Assembly (NCBI GenBank): GCA_002335945.1
Contig: DDDD01000176.1
Span: forward strand, 1-21,076
DNA from: Porticoccaceae bacterium UBA1989
GTDB lineage: Bacteria > Pseudomonadota > Gammaproteobacteria > Pseudomonadales > Porticoccaceae
Reading direction: 5' to 3'
Length of the DNA: 21,076 nucleotides
The position numbers and the translations under genes are program-made. Of this stretch, positions 1 through 7,210 are shown piece after piece; positions within the stretch are counted from its first letter, which is position 1; each line of letters begins with the position of its first letter. Under the pieces are notes generated by a model. The model saw nothing but the letters and a program-made list of their open reading frames with translations. It ran no database searches and was not told the origin of the DNA.

Positions 1-422
1 CCATCGGCGGCTTTTTCGGATATCTGCACCGGTGTGCCCTGATGCATATGCAATGAAACGTCTGGGTACTTGCCAATAAATCCCTCAATAATCGAGGGCA
101 AGGCATAGCGGGCTTGGGTATGGGTAGTCGCGATCGACAGGCTGCCATGATTGGGGCTGTTATGTTCCTGAGTCAGCTGCTTAATGCCGTCCACTTGACG
201 TAGGATATCTCCGGCAATCTTAAGAATTTTCTCTCCGGTGGGGGTCACTCTGGTGAGGTGCTTACCGCTGCGAGAAAATATTTCTACGCCTAGCTCATCT
301 TCCAGTAACCGAATCTGTTTACTGATGCCCGGCTGAGAGGTGTAGAGGCTCTTGGCGGTTAGGGAGACATTTAAATCGTGGTGGGCCACTTCCCAGATAT
401 ACCGCAACTGTTGGAGTTTCAT
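1..422 (-). CDS. cysB: LysR-family transcriptional regulator CysB, N-terminal part (cut by window edge)
   Basis: The reverse strand encodes about 140 residues starting MKLQQLRYIWEVAHHDL and running off the left edge. CysB is the LysR-type activator of sulfate assimilation and cysteine synthesis, binding DNA as a tetramer with O-acetylserine or N-acetylserine as inducer. Visible here are the winged helix-turn-helix (about residues 1-60, including SLYTSQPGISKQIRLLEDEL) and the start of the substrate-binding domain, with the TTHTQARY stretch typical of CysB/Cbl. The ATG at 420-422 is preceded by AAGGA with a 6-base spacer, which supports this start. The gene diverges from the exporter gene at 577, as LysR regulators often do from a target. 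The family call is firm; CysB rather than a close paralogue such as Cbl is very likely but rests on the N-terminal half only. Confidence 0.9.
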   Translation of the reverse strand, partial: MKLQQLRYIWEVAHHDLNVSLTAKSLYTSQPGISKQIRLLEDELGVEIFSRSGKHLTRVTPTGEKILKIAGDILRQVDGIKQLTQEHNSPNHGSLSIATTHTQARYALPSIIEGFIGKYPDVSLHMHQGTPVQISEKAAD

Positions 423-445
423 AAGCATCCTTTGGTTTGGCAGAC

Positions 446-491
446 TATAACCTAGGGGTTTAATATACTATAAAGCTATAAAAATATGCAA
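446..491. promoter_or_regulatory. cysB / tauE divergent control region with a small dyad
   Basis: The gap between the divergent genes is very AT-rich. On the minus strand TTGCAT (486-491) and TATATT (462-467) are 18 bases apart, a plausible sigma-70 promoter for cysB with a start near 455. Overlapping that start is a short inverted repeat, AACC-TAGG-GGTT (449-460), embedded in TATAACC and GGTTTA. LysR regulators commonly autorepress by binding such a site. The CysB consensus is weak, so calling this an operator is inference. A plus-strand promoter for the exporter must also lie here, but no -35/-10 pair stands out. Confidence 0.3.
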
Positions 492-576
492 AACCATTCC
501 TTCTTCGTATAGATCATTCTTGTTAAAGTCGCGTTTAAGTTTTTATATGCGCCTACAAGGAAATACAAATACCTAC

Positions 577-1362
577 ATGGATATCCTGTTCTATATCGCC
601 GCAGGCGCAGGCGTTGGTCTGGCAATTGGCCTAACTGGTGTCGGCGGTGGCTCCCTAATGACTCCCCTGCTTATTATGTTTGGCTTCCCCTATAACGTTG
701 CCATTGGCACAGACCTTCTCTATGCCGCCATTACCAAAGCGGGTGGAATGGTCACCCACGCCCGGCAGCGCACAGTGCAATGGCGCACGGTTGGGTTTCT
801 AGCGGCGGGGAGTATTCCGGCATCCATCGTCACCGCGCAGCTTCTTAAAACCGTATTTGCCGATTCATCCGAGTATGAGGGTATTCTGACTCGCAGCCTG
901 GGTGTGATGCTGGTATTAACGGCCAGTGTGATTCTATTCAACGGCCATATTCGAGAAAAAACGGTTCAGAGCGAAGGTCCCCTAGCGCGATTTTTTCGTG
1001 ATCATACCGATCTGGTAATCTTTCTGGCAGGACTGTTTTTAGGGGTATTTGTCACCCTATCCTCCGTGGGCGCCGGCGCATTTTGTGCGGCTATACTGAT
1101 GGTGCTCTACCCGCGCATGCCAGCCTTAAAGATAATCGGTACAGACATCTCTCACGCCGTCCCGCTTACATTAATTGCTGGATTAGCCCACCTAATACTA
1201 CTGGGTAATGTCGACTTTATGTTGTTGGCCTGTCTGCTGGTGGGCTCTCTACCGGCTATTCAGGTAGGTACTAAGCTAGCGGCACGTATCCCCGGCAAGC
1301 TATTACAGACTTCTATCGCCATGATGCTACTGGCTATGGGTGTTAAGTTTGCGGTGTTTTAA
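577..1362 (+). CDS. TauE/SafE-family anion (sulfite/sulfonate) exporter
   Basis: A 261-residue integral membrane protein built as two related halves with about eight hydrophobic segments. The first half carries the TauE/SafE signature GLTGVGGGSLMTPLL (about residues 18-32) and the second half the degenerate counterpart LSSVGAGAF. TauE/SafE proteins move small sulfur-containing anions (sulfite, sulfoacetate, taurine-related compounds) or other organic anions across the inner membrane; the substrate cannot be read from sequence. The open frame extends upstream to ATG 547 and TTG 520, but the hydrophobic protein begins at MDILFYIAAG, and an AAGGAAA lies upstream of ATG 577, though at a long spacing of about 13-15 bases. 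I chose 577; ATG 547 is the alternative. Divergence from cysB supports a sulfur role, by context only. Confidence 0.85.
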   Translation: MDILFYIAAGAGVGLAIGLTGVGGGSLMTPLLIMFGFPYNVAIGTDLLYAAITKAGGMVTHARQRTVQWRTVGFLAAGSIPASIVTAQLLKTVFADSSEYEGILTRSLGVMLVLTASVILFNGHIREKTVQSEGPLARFFRDHTDLVIFLAGLFLGVFVTLSSVGAGAFCAAILMVLYPRMPALKIIGTDISHAVPLTLIAGLAHLILLGNVDFMLLACLLVGSLPAIQVGTKLAARIPGKLLQTSIAMMLLAMGVKFAVF

Positions 1363-1391
1363 TCTAGGCTTTAATGCAGATTTTAAGCCAT

Positions 1392-1646
1392 CTAAAAAAG
1401 ACTATTTCCAAACCGGCCCAGAAACATAGCGGCCAAAAATAAATAAAACAAATAGTAGAAGATCGAATGGCGGGATTTCTTTTGCTGTTTCTGAGCCTGC
1501 GTAGCGAACTGTTCCTGTAGATCTCGAGCTTCAATTTCTACCTCGAGAAAGTGAAGTTCCTCACCTGCGGGACTGTCACTCAGTCGTTTAAGTATTTGCT
1601 GGTCAGATAAGGTTTGGTACTTGTTTGATCGAATCAACTTGGCCAT
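1392..1646 (-). CDS. Small membrane protein of unknown function (84 aa)
   Basis: I do not recognise this family. The protein has a charged, probably helical cytoplasmic part (residues 1-58, rich in E, Q, K and R, with the stretch EELHFLEVEIEARDLQEQF that could form a coiled coil). One hydrophobic segment follows near the C-terminus (about residues 61-80, IFYYLFYLFLAAMFLGRFG) with only a few residues after it, so the layout looks tail-anchored. Its ATG lies 9 bases after the 5'-nucleotidase stop and has AGG six bases upstream, so it appears to be the last gene of the yajC-to-nucleotidase transcription unit. It meets the exporter gene tail-to-tail with a 29-base gap. Reality of the gene is supported by spacing, ribosome-binding site and a credible protein; function is unknown. 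Confidence 0.65.
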   Translation of the reverse strand: MAKLIRSNKYQTLSDQQILKRLSDSPAGEELHFLEVEIEARDLQEQFATQAQKQQKKSRHSIFYYLFYLFLAAMFLGRFGNSLF

Positions 1647-1655
1647 CTGTGCCTA

Positions 1656-2576
1656 TTAGTCCCTCTTGGGTAACTCATTGGCGACGCCATGAGGTACATG
1701 GCCAGTGGCCACATATTCGCTGGCCGAGGTGCAGTGCATCTGCTGATCATCGAAGAACACATCGGCGCCAAAGGAATTTAAGAAATCCCCTTTGCTTAAT
1801 CCGCCCAGGAACAGACTCTCGTCAATTCGAATGCCCCATTCACGCAATGTACGAACAACACGCTCATGTGATGGCGCTGCGCGGGCGGTCACTAGCGCTG
1901 TACGGATAGGACATTGGTCAATAGGAAACTCAGCCTGCAGTACATGCAGGGCATGCAAGAAATCTTTGAAGGGGCCTGGGTCTAGGGGCACCTGCGCGGA
2001 GGCCTTTTCATTCTCGGTAAAGGCATCCAGGCCACGCTCTTTAAAGATGCGCTCTGAGGCATCGGAGAACAGCACTGCGTCGCCATCAAAGGCAAAACGC
2101 AGTTCATCTGAATCCTTGGGGCCGCTCTGGGATGGCAGTAATGTCGCTGCCGCCATACCACTGTCCAATGCACTGCGAACATCGTCTGCATTGGTGGAGA
2201 GAAACAGATGGCAGGCAAAGGCCGATACATAACGGTAAGGCGAGTTACCCCCAGAGAATGCCGCCCGTGAAATCTTCAGGCCATGGTGAGCGATAGAATT
2301 AAATACGCGCAACCCAGAATCTGCAGAGTTTCGCGACAGTAAAATGATTTCAACCTTGGGATCGCCGCCCAGCTTTTCATTGATGCGCAGTAGCTTTCTA
2401 GCGAGGGGGAACGCCTCACCTGGCTCTAGAATATCGTCTTCATGGGCGCGCTGATATTCTGCATAGGCCGCAACACCTTCATTCTCGAAGATGCTGTGGC
2501 TCTCGCGCATATCAAATAGAGCGGTTGAGGATATTGCTATTACTAGCTTTGGCGCTTCAGGTTTTTTCATAGTCAT
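1656..2576 (-). CDS. 5'-nucleotidase, cytosolic type-1 (PF06189-like)
   Basis: A 306-residue soluble protein matching the bacterial members of the cytosolic 5'-nucleotidase I family, which dephosphorylate nucleoside monophosphates. Recognisable elements are the N-terminal LVIAISSTALFDMRESHSIF block, the RNSADSGLRVFNSI and FSGGNSPYRYVSAF segments, the FDGDAVLFSDASE motif near residue 163 that supplies acidic residues of a HAD-like centre, ALVTARAAPSHERV, and a late GADVFFDDQ acidic motif. Its ATG overlaps the stop of the upstream symporter gene by four bases (ATGA), which indicates translational coupling. The partner transporter carries amino acids rather than nucleotides, so the pairing is unexplained. 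Family assignment is good; the preferred nucleotide is unknown. Confidence 0.85.
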   Translation of the reverse strand: MTMKKPEAPKLVIAISSTALFDMRESHSIFENEGVAAYAEYQRAHEDDILEPGEAFPLARKLLRINEKLGGDPKVEIILLSRNSADSGLRVFNSIAHHGLKISRAAFSGGNSPYRYVSAFACHLFLSTNADDVRSALDSGMAAATLLPSQSGPKDSDELRFAFDGDAVLFSDASERIFKERGLDAFTENEKASAQVPLDPGPFKDFLHALHVLQAEFPIDQCPIRTALVTARAAPSHERVVRTLREWGIRIDESLFLGGLSKGDFLNSFGADVFFDDQQMHCTSASEYVATGHVPHGVANELPKRD

Positions 2577-3946
2577 TTTTTGGCTTGCTCGGCCAATGTG
2601 GCTTTTGCCTCAGTCTCGGCCTCCTCGGCAAAGTATTCTTTGGTCAGTTTAAAGACGACTGGAGCTAATAGTATCAGAGCGATTAAATTTGGAATTGCCA
2701 TTAGGCCATTTAGCGCATCGGTCATTTTCCACACCAGCTCCAGACTCATCTGTGTGCCGACAAAGATACCGATAACCCAGAGTATACGAAATGGCAGAAT
2801 AACCTTGCCGCCCAGTAAAAACTCCGCGCAACGCTCACCGTAGTAACTCCAACCCAGCATAGTCGTAAAGGCAAATAACACCACGCAGATAGACAGCACA
2901 AGATCACCGTAGGGCAATGCGCCTTTAAAGGCCGAAAGAGTCATCCCAGCACCCTGAGCATCCCCGTTCCAGACGCCTGTCACAATCAATACCAGACCGG
3001 TCATGGTGCAGATCACCAATGTATCAATAAAAGTACCGAGCATGGCAATAGTACCTTGACGCACTGGACTGTTTGTTTCTGCGGCTGCGTGGGCGATAGG
3101 GGCTGAACCCAAACCTGCTTCATTAGAGAAAATGCCACGTGCAATACCCATGCGCATGGCGAGCATAATAGTCGCTCCAGCAAAACCGCCGCTGGCAGCA
3201 ATACCGGTGAAGGCGCTGTCGACAACCAGTGCTATAGCCGCTGGAATCGCCGCAAAATTAATGATCAAGATAGACAATGTGGCGATTATATAAAGAATAG
3301 TCATCAGAGGAACCAGCTTGCCAGCCACCTCAGCAATACGTTTGATACCACCGATCAGCACCATGCCAACCAGACTCGCCATTACCAGGCCACTCAACAC
3401 TGTGGAGACATTAAAGTTAGTCTCTAATACCTGAGACACCGCATTAGATTGCACCGTGTTAGCCAAACCAAAACCAGCCAGCGCACCGAACAGTGCAAAG
3501 GCTCCGCCCAGATAACGATAGTTGTGTCCCAATCCGTTTTTAATGTAATACATGGGTCCACCGACCTTGCGGCCGAGCTCATCAGTTTCACGATAATTTA
3601 CCGCGAGTACGGCTTCGGCATACTTAGTCGCCATACCAAAGAACGCGGCGAACCACATCCAGAACAGTGCCCCTGGTCCACCTAGACCAATGGCCGTGGC
3701 AACACCGGCAATATTACCCATGCCAATGGTAGAAGAGAGTGAGGTCATCAATGCGTTAAAGGGTGTGATCTCACCTTCACCACTGCTCTTCCTGCCTTTC
3801 ATTAGCTGGCGAAACGCATAGGGAATATGGCTGACAGTCATGCCCTTGAGGCCCAGGGTTAAATAGATACCGGTACCCAGTATCAGGATCAGCATCACTG
3901 GTCCCCAAACAAATCCATTTACTGCATCAATCACTTGCTCGAACAT
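2573..3946 (-). CDS. AGCS-family sodium:alanine/glycine symporter
   Basis: A 457-residue polytopic inner-membrane protein of the alanine-or-glycine:cation symporter family (AgcS/DagA/AlsT-like), which imports small neutral amino acids with Na+. Family hallmarks are visible in order: NGFVWGPVMLILILGTGIYLT at the N-terminus, FNALMTSLSSTIGMGNIAGVA (about 63-83), GGPGALFWMWFAAFFGMATKYAE (about 89-111), GGPMYYIKNGLG (about 129-140) and MGIARGIFSNEAGLGSAPIAHA (about 266-287). The hydrophilic C-tail is rich in E, A and K. GAGG precedes the ATG with a spacer of about 6 bases. The gene starts 27 bases after the D-cysteine desulfhydrase-like gene and overlaps the nucleotidase gene, so it is the middle of an operon. 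Some AGCS proteins accept D-alanine, which would fit the neighbouring D-amino-acid-type enzyme; this is inference. Confidence 0.93.
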   Translation of the reverse strand: MFEQVIDAVNGFVWGPVMLILILGTGIYLTLGLKGMTVSHIPYAFRQLMKGRKSSGEGEITPFNALMTSLSSTIGMGNIAGVATAIGLGGPGALFWMWFAAFFGMATKYAEAVLAVNYRETDELGRKVGGPMYYIKNGLGHNYRYLGGAFALFGALAGFGLANTVQSNAVSQVLETNFNVSTVLSGLVMASLVGMVLIGGIKRIAEVAGKLVPLMTILYIIATLSILIINFAAIPAAIALVVDSAFTGIAASGGFAGATIMLAMRMGIARGIFSNEAGLGSAPIAHAAAETNSPVRQGTIAMLGTFIDTLVICTMTGLVLIVTGVWNGDAQGAGMTLSAFKGALPYGDLVLSICVVLFAFTTMLGWSYYGERCAEFLLGGKVILPFRILWVIGIFVGTQMSLELVWKMTDALNGLMAIPNLIALILLAPVVFKLTKEYFAEEAETEAKATLAEQAKK

Positions 3947-3973
3947 AACTGCCTCTTCTTATTGATAGCCGAC

Positions 3974-4960
3974 TTAAAAGTTGAGTCGATCTTGTTGTGC
4001 TAATAATCCGAATAGACCGCCGGTATGGAGAAATATAATATCGGAATCTTTGTCGTAATTACCTTGACGAATTCCCTCAAGCATACCGTGAAATGCTTTG
4101 CCGGTATAAACCGGGTCTAGAATAACCCCTTCCAGAGCCGCGAGTTCTTTGATTGTGTCAAACACTTCGGGCGGAGCCACACCATAATCAGGACCTACAA
4201 ACTGATCATTGGTGTTAATTGATAACGAGTCTAACGCCATGTCGGGCGCAAATTGCTCTTGCCACTGCCTGAGATCGTCTCGCACCTTCCGATCAAAATA
4301 GGCGACATTGTCACAGACCGCATAGGCTTCAATCTGAACTGGCATATTATGGATTTTACAGCCAACTATTAAGCCAGCCTGAGTACCGCCAGACCCTGTG
4401 GCATGAACAATGGTACTCGGACTGATATTTTCTCGTACGAAGTCGGCTTTTAGCTCTTCTGCGGCAGCGATATAACCCCAGACACCGGTACCATTACTGC
4501 CACCAGTAGGAATGGAAAAGGGTTTAGCACCCTGCTGCGCGTAATGCGTTTGCCAATGAGCAAAGAGACCATCCAGCTGTTTAAACTCATCCTGACTGTA
4601 ATGGCTAATGGTGGCCCCTACCAGCTGATCCAACAGCAAGTTACCCACGGGCGCAGGCTCGATATCCGAGCGCAATAGCAAATGCACCCTAAGCCCAAGC
4701 TGAGCGCCCAAAACCGCGACAGCACGGCAGTGATTAGACTGCACACCACCAGAGGTAATTATTGTGTCGCAGCCATTAGCAACGGCTTCAGCGAGGAGAA
4801 ATTCTAGTTTGCGGACTTTGTTACCGGAGGTTAGACAGCCGGTGAGGTCATCTCGTTTGATCCAGATACGCGGGCCGGCCATTTTGGCCGAGAGGCGTGC
4901 CAATTTATGCAGTGGCGTGGGTGTTTGAGCGAGATTGAGTTTAGCGGGGTAAGAAATCAT
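3974..4960 (-). CDS. dcyD: D-cysteine desulfhydrase-like PLP enzyme (ACC deaminase family)
   Basis: A 328-residue fold-type II pyridoxal-phosphate enzyme of the D-cysteine desulfhydrase / 1-aminocyclopropane-1-carboxylate deaminase family. The likely PLP lysine is K48 in SGNKVRKLEF, followed by the substrate-carboxylate loop SGGVQSNHCRAVA and the phosphate-binding GSGGTQAGL. Near residues 281-288 the sequence is LDPVYTGKA, as in DcyD; ACC deaminases have glutamate after the tyrosine (VYEGK), so D-cysteine desulfhydrase (D-cysteine to pyruvate, H2S and ammonia) is the better guess. The frame is open upstream to 5005, but ATG 4958-4960 has AAAGG seven bases before it and matches the family N-terminus. 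The gene sits between yajC and an AGCS symporter. Substrate remains unproven. Confidence 0.82.
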   Translation of the reverse strand: MISYPAKLNLAQTPTPLHKLARLSAKMAGPRIWIKRDDLTGCLTSGNKVRKLEFLLAEAVANGCDTIITSGGVQSNHCRAVAVLGAQLGLRVHLLLRSDIEPAPVGNLLLDQLVGATISHYSQDEFKQLDGLFAHWQTHYAQQGAKPFSIPTGGSNGTGVWGYIAAAEELKADFVRENISPSTIVHATGSGGTQAGLIVGCKIHNMPVQIEAYAVCDNVAYFDRKVRDDLRQWQEQFAPDMALDSLSINTNDQFVGPDYGVAPPEVFDTIKELAALEGVILDPVYTGKAFHGMLEGIRQGNYDKDSDIIFLHTGGLFGLLAQQDRLNF

Positions 4961-4973
4961 ATTGTGGCCTTTG

Positions 4974-4997
4974 GCGAAAGGGCCTAGGCCCCTTCGC
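4974..4997 (-). promoter_or_regulatory. GC-rich intercistronic hairpin between yajC and dcyD
   Basis: Two arms, GCGAAAGGGCC (4974-4984) and GGCCCCTTCGC (4987-4997), pair at 10 of 11 positions around a CCTAGG centre. In the minus-strand transcript the hairpin lies just after the yajC stop and ends about six bases before the dcyD ribosome-binding site AAAGG. No run of uridines follows, so it is not a simple intrinsic terminator. It could stabilise or process the mRNA or modulate dcyD translation. Confidence 0.6.
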
Positions 4998-5010
4998 GAG
5001 TGCAATCCAA

Positions 5011-5334
5011 TTAGATAGCTTTAATAGTGCCCTTGGGCAGCACTGCATGAACAGCAGCTTTCTGAAATTTGAGTTCGAGGTTGTTGGTGACTTCTAAAAC
5101 CACATAATCACCTTCAAGTTTAGTGATTTTGCCCAGCATTCCGCTAGTCATCACTACTTCGTCGCCCTTACCCAAACCACCTAACAGATTAGTATGCTCT
5201 TTTTGACGCTTGCGCTGTGGACGAATAATCAAAAAATACATGAATACGAAAAGACCGGCAAACATAAACAATGTAACCATTGGGTTTGGTTCCGATGCAC
5301 CAGACTGAGCAAAAGCACTTGAGATAAAAAACAT
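5011..5334 (-). CDS. yajC: Sec translocon accessory protein YajC
   Basis: A 107-residue protein with the YajC layout: a short periplasmic N-terminus (MFFISSAFAQSG), one membrane helix (about residues 19-38, MVTLFMFAGLFVFMYFLIIR), then the diagnostic IIRPQRKRQKEH and a small cytosolic domain with GLGKGDEVVMTSGMLGKI. YajC associates with SecDF-YidC and the SecYEG translocon. The ATG has AAAGGAAA upstream with good spacing. In most gammaproteobacteria yajC lies in a tgt-yajC-secD-secF cluster; here its neighbours are bcp upstream and the D-cysteine desulfhydrase-like gene downstream. The 70-base gap to bcp is very AT-rich and could hold a promoter, but no clear -35/-10 pair is visible. Confidence 0.95.
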   Translation of the reverse strand: MFFISSAFAQSGASEPNPMVTLFMFAGLFVFMYFLIIRPQRKRQKEHTNLLGGLGKGDEVVMTSGMLGKITKLEGDYVVLEVTNNLELKFQKAAVHAVLPKGTIKAI

Positions 5335-5404
5335 CTGTAAATTTCCTTTAGGCTATTAAATATAAATATAAGTATCAATGAAAATAGGTTTGGATCTGTT
5401 CGTC

Positions 5405-5881
5405 TTAGCGGAGGTTTTCACCTACCCAGTCCAGCACATCTTGATGATGGGTTTTGGTCTTAACCTTTCCCATCACATGAGCAATACGCCCTTCTTTGTC
5501 GATAATAAAGGTTGAGCGCAGCACGCCCATAAACTCGCGACCCATAAACTTTTTCAGGTCCCAGGCACCGTATTTATCGATAATGGCATGGTCTTCGTCG
5601 GACAGCAGTGTGAAATTTAATTCCTGCTTATCTTCAAATTTGACCAGTCGATCGACGGAGTCAGGGCTAATGGCAATAACCTCGGTGTCCAGCGCAGCAA
5701 ACTCTGCACGAGTATCGCGGATACCGCAGGCTTGAACGGTACAGCCAGGGGTCATGGCTTTAGGGTAAAAATATACCACCACATTTTTGTTACCTTGAAA
5801 CTGCTTAAGACTGACTTTTTCACCGCGCTGATTCAGCAATGAAAAGGCGGGTGCCTTATTTCCAACTTTAGCAAATGCCAC
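5405..5881 (-). CDS. bcp: Thioredoxin-dependent peroxiredoxin Bcp (BCP/PrxQ type)
   Basis: A 158-residue peroxiredoxin of the BCP/PrxQ subfamily, which reduces hydrogen peroxide and alkyl hydroperoxides using thioredoxin. The active-site segment is YFYPKAMTPGCTVQACGIRD, with C47 as the peroxidatic cysteine and C52 five residues on as the likely resolving cysteine, the spacing of atypical two-cysteine BCPs. The threonine of PGCT and a downstream STFIIDKEGRI block also fit. The start appears to be GTG (5879-5881), with GAGG about eight bases upstream; no nearby ATG gives a family-like N-terminus. The gene stands between the mdh terminator and yajC, apparently with its own promoter in the 5882-6002 gap, where I see no convincing promoter boxes. 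Confidence 0.93.
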   Translation of the reverse strand: MAFAKVGNKAPAFSLLNQRGEKVSLKQFQGNKNVVVYFYPKAMTPGCTVQACGIRDTRAEFAALDTEVIAISPDSVDRLVKFEDKQELNFTLLSDEDHAIIDKYGAWDLKKFMGREFMGVLRSTFIIDKEGRIAHVMGKVKTKTHHQDVLDWVGENLR

Positions 5882-6002
5882 TACTTTATCCTCTTACCGC
5901 TTGCGATTAACAGTGCATCACTTTAGCAAACTTTGGCGGAACACAGCTACAAAAAGCTGGGTTGTTTTGGTCCTAGGAGCCGTTTATTTTAATGGATCGA
6001 AA

Positions 6003-6037
6003 AAAAAGGCCGCGCAGGAGATCTGAGCGGCCTTTTT
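6003..6037 (-). terminator. Intrinsic terminator after mdh
   Basis: An 11-base perfect inverted repeat, AAAAAGGCCGC (6003-6013) and GCGGCCTTTTT (6027-6037), encloses a 13-base loop. Read on the minus strand, the GC stem is followed by a run of U about 30 bases after the mdh stop. The flanking A and T tracts make it symmetrical, so it could also stop transcripts from the other direction. Confidence 0.9.
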
Positions 6038-6067
6038 ACTGGCTTTTCGCGTTGCGGATTAGAGAGA

Positions 6068-7048
6068 CTAAGGCAGTAAGTGCTGCACTGCGTCACGCTC
6101 TTCAGTGAGCTCTTCCTGAGTGGCTGTCATCTTGGCACGGGAGAAATCATTTATTTCCAGTCCCTGAACAATTTCCCAGTCGCCATCTTTGCAGACACAG
6201 GGGAAAGAGTAGATCAAGCCTTCTGTAATGCCATAGCTACCATCGCTATAAACACCCATGCTGACCCAATCACCCTCAGCAGTACCCATTGCCCAGCTAC
6301 GCATATGCGCGATAGCGGCATTGGCTGCAGAGGCTGCGCTTGAAGCACCACGCGCTTTAATAATGGCTGCGCCACGCTGCTGTACCGTTGGAATAAAGTC
6401 AGCTTCGTACCAAGCCTGGTCGATCATATCGATGGCTGGCTTACCGTTGATTTTAGTTTCGTGGAGATCAGGGTACTGAGTCGCTGAGTGATTACCCCAG
6501 ATTGTCATATGAGTAACATCATTGATCGTGGTGCCAGTCTTGTTGGCAATCTGGCTCATGGCACGATTGTGATCAAGACGCGTCATTGCAGTAAATTGAC
6601 GGGGGTTAATATCCGGCGCATTACGCTGAGCAATCAACGAATTAGTGTTGGCTGGGTTGCCCACCACCAATACTTTAATATTTTTAGAGGCATTGTCGTT
6701 AAGTGCCTTACCCTGGGCCGAGAAAATCGCAGCGTTGGCTTCTAGCAGGTCTTTACGTTCCATGCCTGGGCCACGTGGGCGTGCGCCAACTAGCAGTGCG
6801 TAGTCGGAGTCTTTAAAGGCTAAGGCAGCATCGTCGGTACAGACCATGCCCGCAAGCAATGGGAATGCACAGTCTTCTAATTCCATGGCTACACCTTTAA
6901 GCGCTTCAAGCGCAGGTGTAATTTCAAGCATCTGCAGAATGACTGGCTGGTTAGGGCCAAGCATCTCGCCAGAGGCGATGCGGAACAGCAGCGAATAACT
7001 AATTTGGCCAGCTGCACCAGTAACGGTAACGCGAACGGGTGAAGTCAC
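6068..7048 (-). CDS. mdh: NAD-dependent malate dehydrogenase
   Basis: A 326-residue malate dehydrogenase of the LDH/MDH superfamily, catalysing malate to oxaloacetate in the TCA cycle. Visible features are the Rossmann loop VTVTGAAGQIS (residues 7-17), the mobile-loop arginines in GARPRGPGMER (88-98), VVGNPANTN (128-136), and the catalytic D160 (TRLDHNRA) with H187 (IWGNHSATQYPD). Length and motifs match the cytosolic-type group common in proteobacteria rather than the shorter E. coli type. The frame is open upstream to 7129, but GTG 7046-7048, with GGAG seven or so bases upstream, yields the family N-terminus TSPVRVTVTGAAG. It looks monocistronic, with a terminator after it and a promoter in the gap to the dUTPase gene. 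Confidence 0.95.
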   Translation of the reverse strand: MTSPVRVTVTGAAGQISYSLLFRIASGEMLGPNQPVILQMLEITPALEALKGVAMELEDCAFPLLAGMVCTDDAALAFKDSDYALLVGARPRGPGMERKDLLEANAAIFSAQGKALNDNASKNIKVLVVGNPANTNSLIAQRNAPDINPRQFTAMTRLDHNRAMSQIANKTGTTINDVTHMTIWGNHSATQYPDLHETKINGKPAIDMIDQAWYEADFIPTVQQRGAAIIKARGASSAASAANAAIAHMRSWAMGTAEGDWVSMGVYSDGSYGITEGLIYSFPCVCKDGDWEIVQGLEINDFSRAKMTATQEELTEERDAVQHLLP

Positions 7049-7101
7049 AATGTATCTCCGAAAAATTGGGTAGTAAATCTGTTTGGGTAAAAGCGATCGA
7101 C

Positions 7102-7107
7102 AGTATA
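7102..7107 (-). promoter_or_regulatory. Candidate -10 element for mdh
   Basis: On the minus strand TATACT matches the sigma-70 -10 hexamer at five of six bases and would start transcription about 47 bases before the mdh GTG. No good -35 sits at the standard spacing, so the assignment is weak. The rest of the 162-base gap to the dUTPase gene shows nothing recognisable. Confidence 0.35.
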
Positions 7108-7210
7108 ATGCGGCCACAGAAAAATGCATCTCTGGCGCCCCGAATACATACTATTACTTAACGCTATGTCGTCTGATATGCAGTCTAATATGACGGCTGG
7201 TCTTTAAAGA

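Noticed and set aside
1363..1391. Possible bidirectional terminator between the exporter gene and the small membrane-protein gene
   Set aside because: Only GGCTT/AAGCC (five pairs) can form, with mismatches inside, so the stem is too weak to call.
1792..2232. A 146-codon plus-strand frame opposite the 5'-nucleotidase gene
   Set aside because: Shadow of the nucleotidase; rich in serine and arginine with no recognisable domain.
3974..4960. 1-aminocyclopropane-1-carboxylate deaminase as the product name
   Set aside because: The family is shared, but the late motif reads VYTGKA instead of the VYEGK typical of true ACC deaminases.
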